A stretch of 64,000 bases of DNA, taken from UBA1227 sp045629305 (lineage in GTDB: Bacteria > Bacillota > Clostridia > Oscillospirales > Acutalibacteraceae). Below, in pieces: positions 34,844 through 44,114 of the stretch. The translations under genes were made by a program, and so were the position numbers. How positions within the stretch are numbered: position 1 is the stretch's first letter; every line of letters begins with the position of its first letter. A model generated the notes under the pieces. That model saw nothing but the letters and a program-made list of their open reading frames with translations. It searched no databases and was not told where the DNA came from. The stretch is taken from assembly GCA_045629305.1 (NCBI GenBank), contig JAZQQZ010000019.1, positions 62,001-126,000 on the forward strand. The letters run 5' to 3'.

Positions 34844-35932
34844 TTATTTCTCAGTATGCTCTGCTTCAAATTCTTTCATGAATGCAACGAGCTTCTCTAC
34901 GCCTTCAACTGGCATAGCGTTGTAGATGGATGCACGCATACCACCAACTGAACGGTGACCCTTGATGTTGATGAGGCCGTTCTCTGTGCAGGCTTTGATA
35001 AATTCTGCATTGAGTTCATCAGAATCTGTAACGAAAGGAACGTTCATGAGAGAGCGGTCTTTCGCAACTACTGTTCCCTTGAACATCTTAGACTCATCAA
35101 GGAAATCGTAGAGCAACTTAGCTTTCGCTTCGTTGCGACGCTTCATAGCATCAAGACCGCCGAGCTTCTCGATCCACTCAAGAACGAGCTTGCAGATGTA
35201 GATGTTGTAGCAAGGTGGTGTATTGTAGAGAGATTCATTCTCAGCCATGAGTGTGTAGTCAAGCATTGATGGTGTATAGTCACGAGCTTTGCCGAGAAGA
35301 TCCTCGCGGATGATACAAATTGTGAGGCCGGCAGGAGCAACGTTCTTCTGAGCGCCGCCATATACCATGCCGAACTTCGTCACATCAAGTGGCTCAGAGA
35401 GGAAGCATGAAGAGATGTCGGCGATAATAGGAACGTTGCCGGCCTCTGGAAGCTTTCTCATGATATTGCCGTGAACTGTCTCGTTGAGACATACATATAC
35501 GTAGTCAGCGTCTGGACGAAGTTCCTCTTTAGGAACATCTGGAACGCAGCTAAAGTTCTGCTCTTTAGATGTAGCAACAACTTTAACGTCGCCATACTTC
35601 TGAGCCTCTTTCATAGCTTTGTTGGACCACTGACCTGATACTACATAGTCAGCCTTGCCTGAACCGTTCATGAAGTTCATAGGGATTGCTGCGAACTGAG
35701 TGGAAGCACCACCCTGAAGGAAGAGAACCTTGTAGTTATCTGGGATGTTCATAAGCTCGCGAAGGAGAGCCTCGGCGCCCTTGATGATTGCGTCGTACTC
35801 TTTACTTCTGTGGGACATCTCCATAACTGATTCGCCAGTGCCCTCATAGTCGAGCATCTCAGCTGCTGCTTTATTCAAAACTGATTCAGGGAGCATTGAT
35901 GGTCCTGCTGAAAAATTATAAACTCTAGCCAT
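34844..35932 (-). CDS. serC: Phosphoserine aminotransferase
   Basis: A 362-residue PLP-dependent class V aminotransferase that makes phosphoserine from phosphohydroxypyruvate and glutamate. It starts ARVYNFSAGPSMLPESVL and has FLQGGASTQFAAIPMN, the PLP lysine in VYGGAQKNVAPAG, and the C-terminal GHRSVGGMRASIYNA. The ATG at 35932 lies 7 nt after GGAGG; the open frame extends 28 codons upstream through AT-rich promoter sequence and is not used. It is first in the serC-serA operon. Confidence 0.95.
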   Translation of the reverse strand: MARVYNFSAGPSMLPESVLNKAAAEMLDYEGTGESVMEMSHRSKEYDAIIKGAEALLRELMNIPDNYKVLFLQGGASTQFAAIPMNFMNGSGKADYVVSGQWSNKAMKEAQKYGDVKVVATSKEQNFSCVPDVPKEELRPDADYVYVCLNETVHGNIMRKLPEAGNVPIIADISSCFLSEPLDVTKFGMVYGGAQKNVAPAGLTICIIREDLLGKARDYTPSMLDYTLMAENESLYNTPPCYNIYICKLVLEWIEKLGGLDAMKRRNEAKAKLLYDFLDESKMFKGTVVAKDRSLMNVPFVTDSDELNAEFIKACTENGLINIKGHRSVGGMRASIYNAMPVEGVEKLVAFMKEFEAEHTEK

Positions 35933-35975
35933 TTTAATACCTCCGGCGATATACGCCATATAAATTACAATGGTT

Positions 35976-36004
35976 ATTATATATTTGTAATAATATAAAG
36001 TCAA
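35976..36004 (-). promoter_or_regulatory. Sigma-A promoter of serC-serA
   Basis: On the minus strand TTGACT (36004-35999), a 17-nt spacer and TATAAT (35981-35976); the start codon lies about 43 nt downstream. Confidence 0.78.
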
Positions 36005-36180
36005 TAGATTTGACATAAATTTAACAAACTTTTATCGAAATATGATGATTTTGCCCGAAAAGTTGTTATATTTTTTAACAATTAAAGTTAAATCTATTTT
36101 TAACTTTACAAGATTATTGAAGAAATAAAGAAAAAATGATAAAATTTTATTACTATTTTATTAGTATTAGGGAATGTGAA

Positions 36181-38853
36181 ATGATGAAAAATGACTGGCT
36201 TTTTTCTGTAATTATTCCAGTTTATAATTCAGAAAAATATATTGAGGATGCTATCGGTAGCATTGTTAATCAGACAATTGGATTTTCGGAAAACATTCAA
36301 TTGATCCTCATTAACGATGGAAGCACTGATGGCTCAGAGGCAATTTGTCGAAAATTTGAAAAGCAGTATCCTTCTAATATTAAGTATATATATAAAGAAA
36401 ATGGCGGAGCTTCTAGCGCCAGAAATCTTGGTCTTACTTATGTCGAGGGTAAATATTTGGCGTTTCTTGATTCCGATGACTTATGGGCTGAAGATGCCTT
36501 CGAGAAAGCATATAGTTTTTTCAAAGCCAATGATGTATCTATTATTGGCTGTCGCATGGAAAGATTCGGCTTTGTGGATGAAGAGCATATAATGAACGCA
36601 AAGTTTAAGGACTTTGATATGCAGGTTGTGGATTTAGAAAGTTCGCCTTTCTCCCTTCAAACTACAATCGGTAATTGCATTATAAAATTTGATGTGATAG
36701 GCGATCAAAAGAAATTTGTCGAAGATATTTCAATGTCTGAAGACACATTGTTCGTCAATGAAATATTGCTCGACACTTTAGAATATGGTCTTGATTCAGA
36801 AATAGTCTATTATTATCGCAAAAGGGAAGATCATACCTCTTTAACTGATAGCATTTCCTTGAAAACAATCTTTGACAATCTCTCTGTATGCAATCGTTTG
36901 ATTTCATTGTCACAAAGCAAATATGGCGAAATTAAAAGATTTGTACAATCTCAAGTTCTATATATCATAAGATGGCAGATATTTAAAATATCTCCTGTTA
37001 AGTTCTCAAAAGAGGATGAAACTAAGTGGATACAGTCCATAAATGGTTTATTACAATTTGTAGATGATGATATCATCTGTAATGCGCCATGGATGAAATA
37101 TAAGCACAAACTTCAAACTCTAAGATTTAAATATGTTGATTTCGAGGAGAAATTGGAGATTAGAGAACCAGGTTCAATATATATCGGTGATGAAAAGGTA
37201 GTTGATTTTACCAATTATTATCTCTTTAGCGTTGGTAACATAGACTTAAAAGATAATAAGCTTCATCTCGATGGATATACTAATTTCTCTTGTATTTCAA
37301 AAGATTTCTCTCTGTTTTGCATTGATGAAGAATCTGGAGAAAAATACGAGGCTTCATTGTATCGCTTTACGAGATATGACGATATATTAATAACAGGCAA
37401 ATTAGTAAATGAATACTATAGATTCGAATTTGATTTTCCAATAAAGCAAGGCACATCGATTTCTTTTTATGTTAGATTCAATAATTTGTCAGATAAGGAG
37501 TACCAATTAAATCCAGCTTTTAGAAAGTATGCACTTCTTGATAGAAGCATCAGATCCTCATATACGGTTTTAGATAAGTACATTCTTAAATATGCCGGTA
37601 AAAAATTATTGGTAATCCCTTACAGATTTAGAACTCATCTTATTTCGGAACTTCGTAGGACTTTAGGAATAATAAGAAGCACTAAATATTCTAACAATAT
37701 AAAAGGCAACTATATATTACTTAGGTGGTTAGTCTTCATAAAATCTATATTTAGCAAGAAGAAACCATGGCTATTTATGGATAAAGAATGGTCTGCTGGA
37801 GATAATGCAGAGAATTTGTATAGATACGCATGTAAGACGAACCAAAAGGATAAGTTGTGGTTCGCAATACAGAAAAACAGTGATTACTATAAGCAAGTAA
37901 AAGAATATGGAAATGTTGTAGAGCCGTATTCGTTTAAGTATAAGATCATTTTCTTAAGATCAAGATTTATGATTTCATCGAGGACAGAATATGCAGTAAG
38001 AAATCCATTCGGTGATGAAAGAGACTTAGTCAAAGATCTTATTCATCATGATTTCGTATATTTGACTCATGGTACATTGTTCGGTGACTTATCCAAAATG
38101 CTCAATCGTTTGGAGACAAATATTTCTTTATATGCAATCAGTGCTTATTGTGAATACGACAATCTCGTGTCAGATGCATATGGATATACTGAGAAGGAAG
38201 TAAAGCTCCTTGGAATGGCAAGATATGATGGATATAATCAAGGAAACACTATCCGTAAAATTGCCTTTTTACCAACATGGAGATCCAATATTGCGGGAAA
38301 GGTTATACCAGGCACAACAGAAAGAGTGTATAACGAGTATTTCTGCAATACGGATTATTGTAAGTTCTATAATTCGCTTATAGGTAATGAGAAGTTACTT
38401 GACTGTATGCGCCGTAATGGCTACGTGGGAGAGTTCTATGTTCATCCAGCTTTTGAAAAGCAAGCAGCTGATTTTAAAGGCAATGAAGTTATAACTGTAG
38501 GCTCAAGCGTGGCAAATTATGAGGAAGTATTGAGCCAGTCAGCATTGCTGGTAACAGATTTCTCTGGTGTTGGATTTGATTTTGGTTATCAGAGAAAACC
38601 TATTGTTTATCCGCACTTTGATTCAATATTTACCAATGATCATACGTATGGCGAAGAATCATATTTCAGTTATGAAGATGAAGGATTTGGTCCAGTAACA
38701 TATGATTTAGAAAGTACAGTTGATGCAATTGTTCACTACATAGAGAATGATTGTGCTTTAGAAGACGAGTATAAGAAGCGTGCAGATAAATTCTTCCCGT
38801 TCTCGGATTATAACAATTGTCAAAGAATATATGATGAAATAATGAAACTTTAA
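36181..38853 (+). CDS. Fusion of GT2 glycosyltransferase and CDP-glycerol glycerophosphotransferase (TagF/TagB-like)
   Basis: An 890-residue two-enzyme protein for envelope polymer synthesis. Residues about 8-230 are a GT-A glycosyltransferase (SVIIPVYNSEKYIEDAI, NGGASSARNLGL, the metal-binding FLDSDDLW). A middle region of about 300 residues is unassigned. From about 540 onward a CDP-glycerol:poly(glycerophosphate) transferase domain appears (FMDKEWSAGDNAENLY, VYLTHGTLFGDLSK, FLPTWRSN, VTDFSGVGFDF). The start at 36181 is chosen over an upstream ATG at 36136; both have weak sites. It is visibly more AT-rich than its neighbours and stands alone, with no other teichoic acid gene adjacent, which suggests separate acquisition. 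Confidence 0.85.
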   Translation: MMKNDWLFSVIIPVYNSEKYIEDAIGSIVNQTIGFSENIQLILINDGSTDGSEAICRKFEKQYPSNIKYIYKENGGASSARNLGLTYVEGKYLAFLDSDDLWAEDAFEKAYSFFKANDVSIIGCRMERFGFVDEEHIMNAKFKDFDMQVVDLESSPFSLQTTIGNCIIKFDVIGDQKKFVEDISMSEDTLFVNEILLDTLEYGLDSEIVYYYRKREDHTSLTDSISLKTIFDNLSVCNRLISLSQSKYGEIKRFVQSQVLYIIRWQIFKISPVKFSKEDETKWIQSINGLLQFVDDDIICNAPWMKYKHKLQTLRFKYVDFEEKLEIREPGSIYIGDEKVVDFTNYYLFSVGNIDLKDNKLHLDGYTNFSCISKDFSLFCIDEESGEKYEASLYRFTRYDDILITGKLVNEYYRFEFDFPIKQGTSISFYVRFNNLSDKEYQLNPAFRKYALLDRSIRSSYTVLDKYILKYAGKKLLVIPYRFRTHLISELRRTLGIIRSTKYSNNIKGNYILLRWLVFIKSIFSKKKPWLFMDKEWSAGDNAENLYRYACKTNQKDKLWFAIQKNSDYYKQVKEYGNVVEPYSFKYKIIFLRSRFMISSRTEYAVRNPFGDERDLVKDLIHHDFVYLTHGTLFGDLSKMLNRLETNISLYAISAYCEYDNLVSDAYGYTEKEVKLLGMARYDGYNQGNTIRKIAFLPTWRSNIAGKVIPGTTERVYNEYFCNTDYCKFYNSLIGNEKLLDCMRRNGYVGEFYVHPAFEKQAADFKGNEVITVGSSVANYEEVLSQSALLVTDFSGVGFDFGYQRKPIVYPHFDSIFTNDHTYGEESYFSYEDEGFGPVTYDLESTVDAIVHYIENDCALEDEYKKRADKFFPFSDYNNCQRIYDEIMKL

Positions 38854-38865
38854 TAGTAGACAAAA

Positions 38866-38895
38866 CAAAAGGCCCTCCAGGTTTCCCTGGAGGGC
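38866..38895 (-). terminator. Terminator of the rnf operon
   Basis: A perfect 10-bp stem GCCCTCCAGG/CCTGGAGGGC (38872-38881 with 38886-38895) with a 4-nt loop, followed on the minus strand by CTTTTGTTTTG. It may also stop the convergent glycosyltransferase transcript. Confidence 0.88.
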
Positions 38896-38915
38896 GTATT
38901 TGTTGAATGAATTGA

Positions 38916-39728
38916 TTATGCGTTGCAACCAAGTGTAACGAGTTCAAGGCAGTGCTTTGGACAGCCTTCAACGCACTTGTTACAACCTGTGCACTTGTCG
39001 TAGTCAACTGTTGCATTGTTGTTCTCAACATGAATTGCGTCGAACTCACAAGCCTTAACGCACTTCATACAACCGATACAACCAACTGTGCACTGCTTGC
39101 TTGTAAGGTTACCCTTATCCTTGTTCATACAGAAGTTAACTGTCTTCTTCTCATAGAGAGGAACAAGATCAATGATGCCCTTAGGGCAAGTCTTAATACA
39201 TACCTTACATGCTTTACAAGCAAGTGGATTGACAACAGCAATGCCGTCCTTGAGCTCGAGAGCGCCATAAGGACAAGCCTTTACGCAGTCGCCAAGACCA
39301 AGACAACCATAGTTACAAGCCTTAGGACCACCGTAGAGCTGAGCTGCTGTTTTACAACTTAAGTCGCCAACATAATTCATAGAATTTTCGCACTTGTCTG
39401 GTGTGCCGTGGCACATAACAACTGCTGTCATTGGCTTCATGTCACCAGCTGCAAGACCCATAATCTCTGCAATTGCTGCAGCACAGTCAGGGCCGCCTGG
39501 TGCACAGAGTGTGCAGTCTGTGCAGTCGCCCTTAGAAAGAGCGCCAGCGTAACCAGCACAACCTGAATATCCGCAAGCACCACAGTTAGCGCCTGCAAGT
39601 ACTTCCTGAATTGCTTCCGCTTTCTCATCTACTGGAACTGCCATTACGATTGATGCAATAGCAAGGATGAGACCGAGCACAAGACCGACAACGGAAACAA
39701 TAATTACAGCCAAAATAATTGGATTCAT
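38916..39728 (-). CDS. rnfB: Rnf electron transport complex subunit B
   Basis: A 270-residue iron-sulfur subunit that takes electrons from ferredoxin. It has an N-terminal membrane helix (about 3-28), a 4Fe-4S site in GANCGACGYSGCAGY followed by further cysteines, then four ferredoxin-type cysteine runs (NYGCLGLGDCVKACP, CKACKVCIKTCP, CIGCMKCVKACE, CTGCNKCVEGCP). It is the last gene of rnfCDGEAB, 18 bp after rnfA, followed by the operon terminator. Confidence 0.95.
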   Translation of the reverse strand: MNPIILAVIIVSVVGLVLGLILAIASIVMAVPVDEKAEAIQEVLAGANCGACGYSGCAGYAGALSKGDCTDCTLCAPGGPDCAAAIAEIMGLAAGDMKPMTAVVMCHGTPDKCENSMNYVGDLSCKTAAQLYGGPKACNYGCLGLGDCVKACPYGALELKDGIAVVNPLACKACKVCIKTCPKGIIDLVPLYEKKTVNFCMNKDKGNLTSKQCTVGCIGCMKCVKACEFDAIHVENNNATVDYDKCTGCNKCVEGCPKHCLELVTLGCNA

Positions 39729-39746
39729 ATAATTTCCCTACCTTTC

Positions 39747-40343
39747 TTATGCACCGAAGATACCATCAACAAGACCTGTAAATCCGAGGAATGAACAAGC
39801 TGTGATAGCAGCGGCAACGAGTGTGATTGGAAGACCTTCCCAGAACTTAGGATACTCATTTCCTTCAAGTCTCTCACGAACGCCAGAGAACATGATCATA
39901 GCAACCATGAAACCGAGACCGCCACCGAGTGCGTTGATCATTGACTGCCAGAAATCATAACCGTTCTGAACGTTGAGCTGAACAACACCAAGTACTGCGC
40001 AGTTTGTTGTGATAAGAGGAAGGTAAACACCGAGAGCCTGATAGAGGCTTGGGATGTACTTCTTAAGAACGATCTCAACGAACTGAACAAGACCAGCGAT
40101 AACGAGAATCTGAACGATTGTCTCAAGATAAGCAATATCCTTAGCTTCGAGAAGTTTATTAAGTGGATATGTTGCTGCTGTTGCAAGCAACATTACGAAG
40201 ATAACAGCTGCTGACATACCAACTGCTGTGTTTGTCTTCTTAGATACACCAAGGAAAGGACAGATACCAAGGAACTTAGAAAGAATAAAGTTGTTGGTAG
40301 TGATTGCTGCGAGAAGTATAGAAACTAAACCTGTAATATACAT
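39747..40343 (-). CDS. rnfA: Rnf electron transport complex subunit A
   Basis: A 198-residue membrane protein with six hydrophobic helices, homologous to NqrE. It contains NNFILSKFLGICPFLGVSKK and TTNCAVLGVVQLN, the cysteine-bearing half-helix motifs that hold an intramembrane iron-sulfur centre. It overlaps the rnfE stop by one base and precedes rnfB. It forms the ion-coupled membrane core together with RnfD and RnfE. Confidence 0.95.
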   Translation of the reverse strand: MYITGLVSILLAAITTNNFILSKFLGICPFLGVSKKTNTAVGMSAAVIFVMLLATAATYPLNKLLEAKDIAYLETIVQILVIAGLVQFVEIVLKKYIPSLYQALGVYLPLITTNCAVLGVVQLNVQNGYDFWQSMINALGGGLGFMVAMIMFSGVRERLEGNEYPKFWEGLPITLVAAAITACSFLGFTGLVDGIFGA

Positions 40344-41089
40344 TATTCAGCACACTCCTTTCCGTCAGCGCGCATAGCGCAAGTTGCTGCCATTGGGCAA
40401 GCTTCGCAACCCTTAAGTTCTGCCTTAGGCTTGCCGTTCTTCTCGGCAATCTTATTGGCACAAGCCATAAGAAGACCGAATGTGAAGAATCCGCCTGGAG
40501 CAAGGATGAAGATGAGGATTGGCTCAAGACCAATTGCAGAAAGAACATCTGTCTCACCGAGACCGAAGATGTCTGTTAAAGTTGTACCATATCCGAGAAC
40601 CTTAAGTGTCAAGTTACCTGAACCGAAGAACTCACGGACAGCAGCCATAAGTGTAAGAGCGATTGTGAAACCAACGCCCATACCGATACCGTCAACTGCG
40701 GAAGCGATAACGCCATTCTTGTTAGCGAAACCTTCTGCACGGCCGAGGATGATACAGTTAACAACGATAAGTGGAAGATAAATTCCGAGAGATGCATCAA
40801 GTGATGGTGCAAATGCCTTAACGAAGAGCTGTACGATCGTTACGAATGCTGCGATTACAACGATGTAGCAAGGAATACGTACCTTGTTAGGAATTACTTT
40901 TCTTAATGCTGAAATAACGATGTTAGAGCAAATAAGAACGATTGTAGCGGCAACGCCCATACCAATAGCGTTTTCAACTGATGTTGAAACGGCGAGAGTA
41001 GGGCAGGTACCGAGTACAAGACGGAGAACTGGGTTCTCCTTGATGAGGCCCTTAGAAAATTCCTGGCCTAAAGATTTCTTTTCAGCCAT
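40343..41089 (-). CDS. rnfE: Rnf electron transport complex subunit E with cysteine-rich tail
   Basis: A 248-residue membrane subunit, homologous to NqrD, with about six helices; LVLGTCPTLAVSTS and IVVNCIILGRAEGFA are the paired cysteine motifs. After the last helix the protein carries a soluble tail of about 35 residues with four cysteines (GCEACPMAATCAMRADGKEC), spaced CX2CX5CX8C, which the basic RnfE fold does not need. It overlaps rnfG and rnfA by single bases. Confidence 0.93.
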   Translation of the reverse strand: MAEKKSLGQEFSKGLIKENPVLRLVLGTCPTLAVSTSVENAIGMGVAATIVLICSNIVISALRKVIPNKVRIPCYIVVIAAFVTIVQLFVKAFAPSLDASLGIYLPLIVVNCIILGRAEGFANKNGVIASAVDGIGMGVGFTIALTLMAAVREFFGSGNLTLKVLGYGTTLTDIFGLGETDVLSAIGLEPILIFILAPGGFFTFGLLMACANKIAEKNGKPKAELKGCEACPMAATCAMRADGKECAE

Positions 41090-41679
41090 TAGTTCTCGCC
41101 TCCAATCTCTTCATACATATCAAGGGCAACGTTTACAGAGCTTGTAACAGCCTTAGATGTAATTGTTGCACTTGTGAGAGCGTTAATCTTGCCATCAGTA
41201 GTATCTTCCTGAGCAGCTTTGTCGCTCTTTACAACTGTAATATCACCTGATTCGCCGATGAACTGTTTCTGGAACCATTCTTTACCAGCGTTCTGGCCAA
41301 GACCTGGAGTCTCATTAGAAATGTCACCTGGCTTAATTCCTGTGATTTTACCTTCTGTGTCAACACCAACAGTTACTGCAACGTCTCCGCCGTAACCCTT
41401 GGCTTCACCAATTGTGTTAAATACATAACCGATTGTTGCGCCGTTTGCATCAACGCCTTCATAGTAATCAGTTACTTTGTCGCCATCCATATCTACTTCC
41501 TTAAACTCTTTAGCTTCAGGAAGAACAGCTACACGAGCGGAAGCCTCAGAGAGAGCTGTCTGCTCAGCAATCTTATCAACAGTAATGCTGTTAACAAGGG
41601 CAAGAAGGAATGTAGCTACAAGACAGATAACGAAGAGAGAGACTGTAGGGACTAAAATGTCTTTTGGATTCATTTTCAT
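41089..41679 (-). CDS. rnfG: Rnf electron transport complex subunit G
   Basis: A 196-residue subunit with one N-terminal membrane helix and an extracytoplasmic FMN-binding domain. GDISNETPGLGQNAG and the flavinylation site ALTSATITSKAV (the S/T-x-A-T-x-x-S pattern, FMN linked to Thr) are present. ApbE, encoded upstream in the same operon, would attach the FMN. It overlaps rnfD and rnfE starts and stops by single bases. Confidence 0.93.
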   Translation of the reverse strand: MKMNPKDILVPTVSLFVICLVATFLLALVNSITVDKIAEQTALSEASARVAVLPEAKEFKEVDMDGDKVTDYYEGVDANGATIGYVFNTIGEAKGYGGDVAVTVGVDTEGKITGIKPGDISNETPGLGQNAGKEWFQKQFIGESGDITVVKSDKAAQEDTTDGKINALTSATITSKAVTSSVNVALDMYEEIGGEN

Positions 41680-42677
41680 TATTCAGCAGCCTCCTTCTTT
41701 TCTTTCTTTTCTTTTACAGCACCAAATACCATTGGCTTTGTAGCGTTCTCGATGAGAGGAGTAAAGATGTTCATAATGATGATTGAGAATGAAACACCCT
41801 CTGGAAGAGAACCGAAGAGTCTAATTACACAAGTGAGGAGACCGCAGCATACTGCATAGATCCATTTGCCCTTATTGGTAATTGGAGATGTTGTATAGTC
41901 TGTTGCCATGAAGATAGCACCGATCATAAGGCCGCCACCAAGGAGCTCATAAGCAACAGCTGTCATATCAAACTTAAATGCAATTGCCATGATAATAGCA
42001 ACTGTACCGATATAAGCAACAGGGATGATAGGTGAGATAACCTTACGTACGATAAGGTAAAGACCACCGAGAAGAAGAGCAAGAGCTGATACTTCACCGA
42101 GACATCCTGATGTTGTACCGATAAATAACTGCATGAGTGAAGGAGCACCGTCTGCGATACCATCCTTAAGAGTGATGAGACCCATTGGTGTAGCTCCTGT
42201 AACACCATCAACGTCCCAACCGATCTGGTTGAGGCCAGCATAACCTGCTGCTGCCATCTTTCCAGGGAAAGCAGAAAGAAGTACGATACGGCCGAGGAGT
42301 GCAGGGTTAACGAAGTTCTGGCCGATACCGCCGAACATCTGCTTAACTACTACGATAGCTACAACTGCACCGAATGCTACTTCCCAAAGTGGAATGTTTG
42401 ATGGAAGGTTATAAGCGAGAAGGAGACCAGTTACAACAGCTGAAAGATCGCCGATTGTCTGCTCACGCTTCATTGCTTTACGTGATAAGAATTCAGCAAG
42501 TACACAAGATGCAACTGAAACGAGAATTACAAAAAGTGCCTTTATTCCGAAAATGAAAATTGATGCGATACCTGCTGGAAGTAATGCGATGCATACATCG
42601 AGCATGATACCTGTTGTTGTTTCAGCAGATTTAACATGAGGTGATGCTGAAACGGTAAGCTTATTATTAAGTTCCAT
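41679..42677 (-). CDS. rnfD: Rnf electron transport complex subunit D
   Basis: A 332-residue membrane subunit, homologous to NqrB, with about nine helices. The flavinylation motif is DGVTGATPMG, with FMN attached to its Thr by ApbE. FVNPALLGRI and FMATDYTTSPIT are also typical. It lies between rnfC and rnfG with one-base overlaps. Confidence 0.94.
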   Translation of the reverse strand: MELNNKLTVSASPHVKSAETTTGIMLDVCIALLPAGIASIFIFGIKALFVILVSVASCVLAEFLSRKAMKREQTIGDLSAVVTGLLLAYNLPSNIPLWEVAFGAVVAIVVVKQMFGGIGQNFVNPALLGRIVLLSAFPGKMAAAGYAGLNQIGWDVDGVTGATPMGLITLKDGIADGAPSLMQLFIGTTSGCLGEVSALALLLGGLYLIVRKVISPIIPVAYIGTVAIIMAIAFKFDMTAVAYELLGGGLMIGAIFMATDYTTSPITNKGKWIYAVCCGLLTCVIRLFGSLPEGVSFSIIIMNIFTPLIENATKPMVFGAVKEKKEKKEAAE

Positions 42678-44023
42678 TATTTAGCACTCTCCTCTCTAAT
42701 TACTGCCTTAGCAAGACGCATGTACTGAACAAGTGGTCTGCCTGATGGACAAGCATAAGCACAAGAACCGCATTCCATACATGTCATTGCGCCAGCTGCT
42801 GCACAACCTTCTGCATCCTTAAGATGAGCGCGAGTCTCAATCTTAGTTGGCATAAGGTTCATTGGACAAGCGTCTACGCAACGTCCGCAACGGATGCAAG
42901 CGCGAGTTGTCTTAACACGAACTGAATCGCCTGCGAAAGCAAGTACTGCGTTATTGTTCTTAAGAAGAGGAACATTGATATCGCAGAGTGCCATACCCAT
43001 CATAGGGCCGCCACCGATTACCTTATAAGGTTCTGCCTTGAATCCGCCACAGAACTCGATGATATCAGAAATCAATGTACCGATTGGTACTCTGATGTTC
43101 TTAGGCTCAGCGATTGCAGAACCATCAACTGTAAGTGAACGAGAAACAAGTGGTTTACCTGTCTTGAGATAACGACCGAGGAAAGAGACAGATGCTACGT
43201 TCATAACTACGCAACCTACATCTGATGGAAGCTTTCCAGGAGGAACCTCGCGACCTGTTACTGACTGGATGAGAACTTTTTCTGCACCCTGTGGGTAACG
43301 AGACTTGAGCATAACAAGCTTAACGCTGTCATCCCAGTCTGCATTGTCAGTTGCAACCTTCATGAGCTCTGTGAAAGCATCACTCTTGTTATCTTCGATA
43401 GCGATATAAACCTTCTCGAAGTTGCAGATCTCTTTGATAGCATAAACGCCAGAAAGAACATCCCAAGAGTTGTCTACGCACTCTCTGTGGTCAACTGTGA
43501 TGAAAGGTTCGCACTCGGCAGCGTTGATGATAAGTGTATCAACTGTGCCCTCTTTAAATGCGAGCTTTACGTGTGTTGGGAAACCGGCACCGCCGAGACC
43601 AACAAGACCAGAAGCTCTAACTGCTTTAAGGAAGTCATCCTTTGAGTTAATTTCTGGAGCCTTGATGCCTTCATAGAGGGCCATTTCTCCGTCTGATTCA
43701 ATGGTAACTGCTGGTACCATTGAGCCGTTGGCTACTTTAACCGGACCTACTGCTGTAACCTTACCAGAAACAGTAGCGTGGATTGGAGCACTTACAAACG
43801 CATCTGTGTCACCGATAACCTGGCCAATCTTGACCTCGTCACCGACTGCTACAGTTGGTGTGCAAGGAGCACCAATGTGCTGCTGCATTGGAAGGACTAC
43901 TTTTGCAGGAGCTGGCATACGGACGATTTCTAATTTAGAAGTGTTCTTGTTGTGAGAAACGCGAACGCCGCCGTGACCTTTAGCTACTGGTTTAAGTACG
44001 CCTTCAATCTTTTCGTTTGCCAT
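42677..44023 (-). CDS. rnfC: Rnf electron transport complex subunit C
   Basis: A 448-residue peripheral subunit where NAD+ is reduced. It has a biotinyl-like N-terminal barrel, an NADH/FMN-binding SLBB-type region with GLGGAGFPTHVKL and CEPFITVDHRE, and two 4Fe-4S motifs near the end (CIRCGRCVDACP, CMECGSCAYACPSGRP). It is the first structural gene of rnfCDGEAB and lies 91 bp after the Gx transporter gene; that gap holds a weak stem-loop (TTGTCGC/GCGACAG on the minus strand) without a T-run. Confidence 0.95.
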   Translation of the reverse strand: MANEKIEGVLKPVAKGHGGVRVSHNKNTSKLEIVRMPAPAKVVLPMQQHIGAPCTPTVAVGDEVKIGQVIGDTDAFVSAPIHATVSGKVTAVGPVKVANGSMVPAVTIESDGEMALYEGIKAPEINSKDDFLKAVRASGLVGLGGAGFPTHVKLAFKEGTVDTLIINAAECEPFITVDHRECVDNSWDVLSGVYAIKEICNFEKVYIAIEDNKSDAFTELMKVATDNADWDDSVKLVMLKSRYPQGAEKVLIQSVTGREVPPGKLPSDVGCVVMNVASVSFLGRYLKTGKPLVSRSLTVDGSAIAEPKNIRVPIGTLISDIIEFCGGFKAEPYKVIGGGPMMGMALCDINVPLLKNNNAVLAFAGDSVRVKTTRACIRCGRCVDACPMNLMPTKIETRAHLKDAEGCAAAGAMTCMECGSCAYACPSGRPLVQYMRLAKAVIREESAK

Positions 44024-44114
44024 TCATTCAACTCCTCATTGGATTTCTGTCGCTTGACTAAGGCGACAACCATAGAATAAGAATTTATTAAAAAGCCGAA
44101 GCTTTCTAAACTAA

